A stretch of DNA of 64,000 nt, from the NCBI RefSeq assembly GCF_964030925.1, contig NZ_OZ034992.1:868001-932000 (forward strand), written 5' to 3'. The position numbers and the translations under genes were made by a program. Under the pieces are notes generated by a model. That model was not told where the DNA came from. It ran no database searches and saw nothing but the letters and a program-made list of their open reading frames with translations. Below, in pieces: positions 61,476-64,000 of this stretch. Source of the stretch: Spiroplasma_E sp902809815. GTDB lineage: Bacteria > Bacillota_I > Bacilli_A > Mycoplasmatales > VBWQ01. The first letter of the stretch is position 1, and each line of letters starts with the position of its first letter.

Positions 61476-62619
61476 ATATAAGCATAATTTGAACCATCAA
61501 TAACTCCATTTGCTGTTGGATTTCATTGACAATCTTTATCTTCATTTGTAAATGGTGAAGCAATATCTAAAAACTCTGTATCTTCTGCTAAAATATAAAC
61601 TTTATTATTTTTCTTTTGTGATAAATCAACTGTACTTATTTGTTCTTTTGTAGTTAATTTCTGACCAGTAGTAGGGTCTCATGGATAAACACTTACTCTA
61701 TCACTTAATTTCATAGTCATAGCAGTTGTTGAAACATTTGCACCTAATAATTTACCAATAGTAAAATCATTATCATTTGTAAATGCATTTAATGGAATTA
61801 AACCACCATTACCAATAATACTTTCTAAATTACTTGTAAAAAATGCTGACATAAAGCCATTAAAATATAACATTTTTTTATATTGTTGAGCATTTTGAGT
61901 AATAACTCAACTACTTCAAATACCTAATGTTAAAGCATTTAATAATTTACCAATTAAAGGAATAAATACTACACTATTAAAATTCAATATTGATGACATA
62001 TATTTTTGTGTTATTTTACTATAATCTACAGTTGGACTTCCTATAACTAATCCAGTATCTGGGTCTTTATATTTAAAATTACTACTCATATCTACATTAT
62101 AATTACCAGTTAAATTATTTATATTTCATTCACTATCTCAAAAGAATTTTGCTTCACCAATTGATGTACCATTACTTAATCTTGCTTTATCTTTATCAAA
62201 TGATAACATACCTTTAAAATCTTTTGTTACAAATAAATTATCTTGAAAATTTAATGAAGTTTTTAATCATTCTGTAAAATTTTTAAAATTAGTAAATCCA
62301 GTTGGTTTTGCGTCCATTATATTATAAAATGTTGTTTCTGGATGACTACTTGTAGTTATTTTATCATTTATTCCAGCAATTAAACCACCATTATTTTTAA
62401 CTTCAGTTGTAGATTTTTCATTATTACCAACAATAAATAATCTTCTTGAAGCAAATACTTTACTTTCAAATATTTCTTCTTTTTCTTGTTGTATTGGTTC
62501 TTGACCTTGAATTATTGGTCTTCCATAATAATAATAACTTGTTAATAATTCTAATCCATAACTTTGTCTATGACTATATCCTACTCCTATATCACGCATT
62601 AAAGTACGATTTAAAGTTA
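61476..62619 (-). pseudogene. Tail protein gene, middle part (phage 3)
   Basis: About 380 codons between IS3 copy E and IS5-like copy 3, covering the hydrophobic region (N-A-Q-Q-Y-K-K-M-L-Y-F-N-G-F-M-S-A-F-F). Nearly identical to element 2 with scattered substitutions. Confidence 0.88.
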
Positions 62620-63777
62620 GGACATATTCCGTAATTAAATTTAATTAATTGTCAATAAAATTGTTTTAAAACTATTTAGTGTTATTGAATATAGAAATAA
62701 ATATTTTTTGAAAAAATAGTTTAAAAAATGAGTTTACATTTTAAACAAAAAATTGTTAATAATATTTTTATATTAACTCGATAAAAATTTAAATTTTAAA
62801 AAAATATTTTTAATATTTTTTTTATTTTAATGGTTTTATTTTATTAAAAATTTCACAAAGTAAGTTAAATCTTAAGTACATAAGTCTAAATTTAGATTTT
62901 CTACATTTATTTACTAAAATTTTGAATCTTTTCAATCAAGCAAAGACATGTTCAACTTTAATTCTAATTTTAGATACAATCTTATTGTATTTTCTTTCTT
63001 GTTTAGTTAATTTTTTATTTTTAGTTCTTTTAATTGGTATTATTGTATTTTTATAAATATTTTGTATACCTTGATATCCTAAATCACCAATAATTATTGT
63101 TTTTTCTGAAAATTCAAGATTTGAATTTTTTAATATTTGAAAATCATGCACTTTACCATTATCAGCAAAAATATCAACAATTTTTTTATTAAAAAAATCA
63201 TATACAATTTGAAATTTTATAGAATACATTCAACTTTTACCAGAAAAATATTCTAACTGTAGTTTTTTTTAGTTGGTCTTTCAATTTCAATCTCAGTTGA
63301 ATCAATTAAATAAAATTGAAATTCATTTGAATTTTCTTGTTTTTTATCAATTTTTAATTTATATCTTTCTTTTAAAAATTGGTAATCTTTGTGGTTACTA
63401 AGTTTATTTTCTACTCAAGTAATATTTCGAAAACAACTTGATGGGCTCATTTTAGATTTAATACTCATTTGAAAAAAAGTATAATATTCTTTTCAGTATA
63501 ATAAAGTCATCATTAATCTTTCTTCTACTGAAAGTTTATTTTTTCGACCTTTATTTTTTTCTAATTTTTCTATTTCAATTAATTTTTCTAACATTTCATT
63601 AAAATGAAAACGTTTTATACCAAAATATCTGTAAAATTCTTCATTTTTTAATTTTTTTAAATTTTCAAAAATCATTTTTATCAACACTTTTCTAAATTTA
63701 TTGTTAATAACAAAATTATAAAATAAATTTTAAAATTATTAATTGACTTTTAAAAAATTTAATTACGGAATATGTCT
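62620..63777 (-). mobile_element. IS5-like element, copy 3
   Basis: 1158 bp flanked by TTA (62617-62619 and 63778-63780); empty site seen in element 2 near 46995. Almost identical to copy 1. Confidence 0.94.
62822..63687 (-). CDS. IS5-like transposase made by -1 frameshift (copy 3)
   Basis: orfA 63253-63687 and orfB from the slip site near 63260 to the TAA at 62822. The A-AAA-AAC heptamer and all catalytic motifs are kept, so this copy may be active. Confidence 0.85.
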
Positions 63778-64000
63778 TTACTTTTCCTTGTTGAATAGTA
63801 GGGAAAGCATAACCACTACCCGGGGGCTTGCATATTGTACAAAATCAAGTGTATTTTGACCACTTGCAACTACTCTATCATTTAAACTACTAAAAGTTAA
63901 TACTTGCATACTAAATGCACCATTATAAGGACTATAATAATTTGTTACATTTGAAATATATAATAATTGTCTATCTTGATTTTTACCACTATTACCACCA
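63778..64000 (-). pseudogene. Tail protein gene, upstream part (phage 3), frameshifted
   Basis: Continues the tail gene beyond the window. Relative to element 2 (A-S-P-G-S-G), the C-run at 63819-63826 has two extra G/C bases, which shifts the frame, so this copy was broken independently of the IS insertions unless it is a sequencing error. Confidence 0.8.

Larger units (their letters stand above)
55670..64000 (-). mobile_element. Phage-like element 3, inverted and decayed
   Basis: Same gene set as element 2 in opposite orientation: early genes rightward (55670-57870), cargo, shared terminator, then late genes leftward. The end with the inverted repeat has been lost: the sequence begins inside the RuvC-like gene, joined to the IS3 copy C tip. 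The tail gene is broken by IS3 copy E, IS5-like copy 3 and a frameshift. It continues past the window. Confidence 0.85.

Overview
The window is chromosome of a Spiroplasma-like mollicute. UGA must be read as tryptophan in essentially every long gene: cdsA, rseP, polC, tig, lon and all phage genes are intact only that way. The DNA is very AT-rich, ribosome sites are AGGAG-like, and the DUF3196-like gene, tig and lon follow one another as I recall them in Mycoplasma pneumoniae. The abundance of IS elements and prophages suggests an arthropod-associated Spiroplasma, but the species cannot be fixed from the sequence alone.

Region 1 (1-20168) is the host backbone: cdsA (partial) and rseP; a class II aldolase gene broken by an IS3-family element; a membrane protein; polC; a decayed repeat-protein gene split by a second copy of the same IS; a two-helix membrane protein; tRNA-Arg(UCU); a DUF3196-like gene; tig; lon under a CIRCE heat-shock operator; two small unknown genes with terminator-like leaders; an ABC ATPase/permease pair; and a small unknown gene.

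Region 2 (20175-55669) is a nest. One IS3 copy lies in three pieces because two phage-like elements inserted into it. Element 1 (21976-34579, about 12.6 kb) entered its transposase gene and element 2 (35072-55647, about 20.6 kb) entered its right tip. Both have terminal inverted repeats and 8-9 bp target duplications, and both carry a DDE transposase of the UPF0236/ISLre2 type instead of an integrase. Element 2 looks complete: transposase, probable TerS, scaffold, capsid, connector/fibre, TerL, portal, a large tail protein, a lipoprotein, and a leftward early operon (ERF recombinase, RuvC-like resolvase, many Cys-rich mini-proteins). Its size and lack of tape-measure or sheath genes fit a short-tailed dsDNA phage. 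Element 1 is a relative whose middle (about 8.7 kb, including terminase and portal) has been replaced by an IS3 copy. It uses RecT plus a RecB-like nuclease instead of ERF.

Region 3 (55670-64000) is a third, inverted and decayed copy of the same phage family, cut by an IS3 copy and two copies of an IS5-like element.

All three phages carry a different cargo module at one locus between the convergent operons: a Panacea-type toxin-antitoxin pair (element 1), a DUF3800 gene (element 2), and a membrane protein plus partner (element 3). In elements 2 and 3 the cargo is preceded by an operator palindrome, a promoter and an immediate terminator hairpin. The loop of that hairpin is exactly complementary to the sequence just upstream of the cargo start codon. 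The sequence differs between the two phages but complementarity is kept. No protein repressor was recognised in any of the phages, so this may be an RNA-based cargo-control or immunity device, recalling phage P4 CI RNA.
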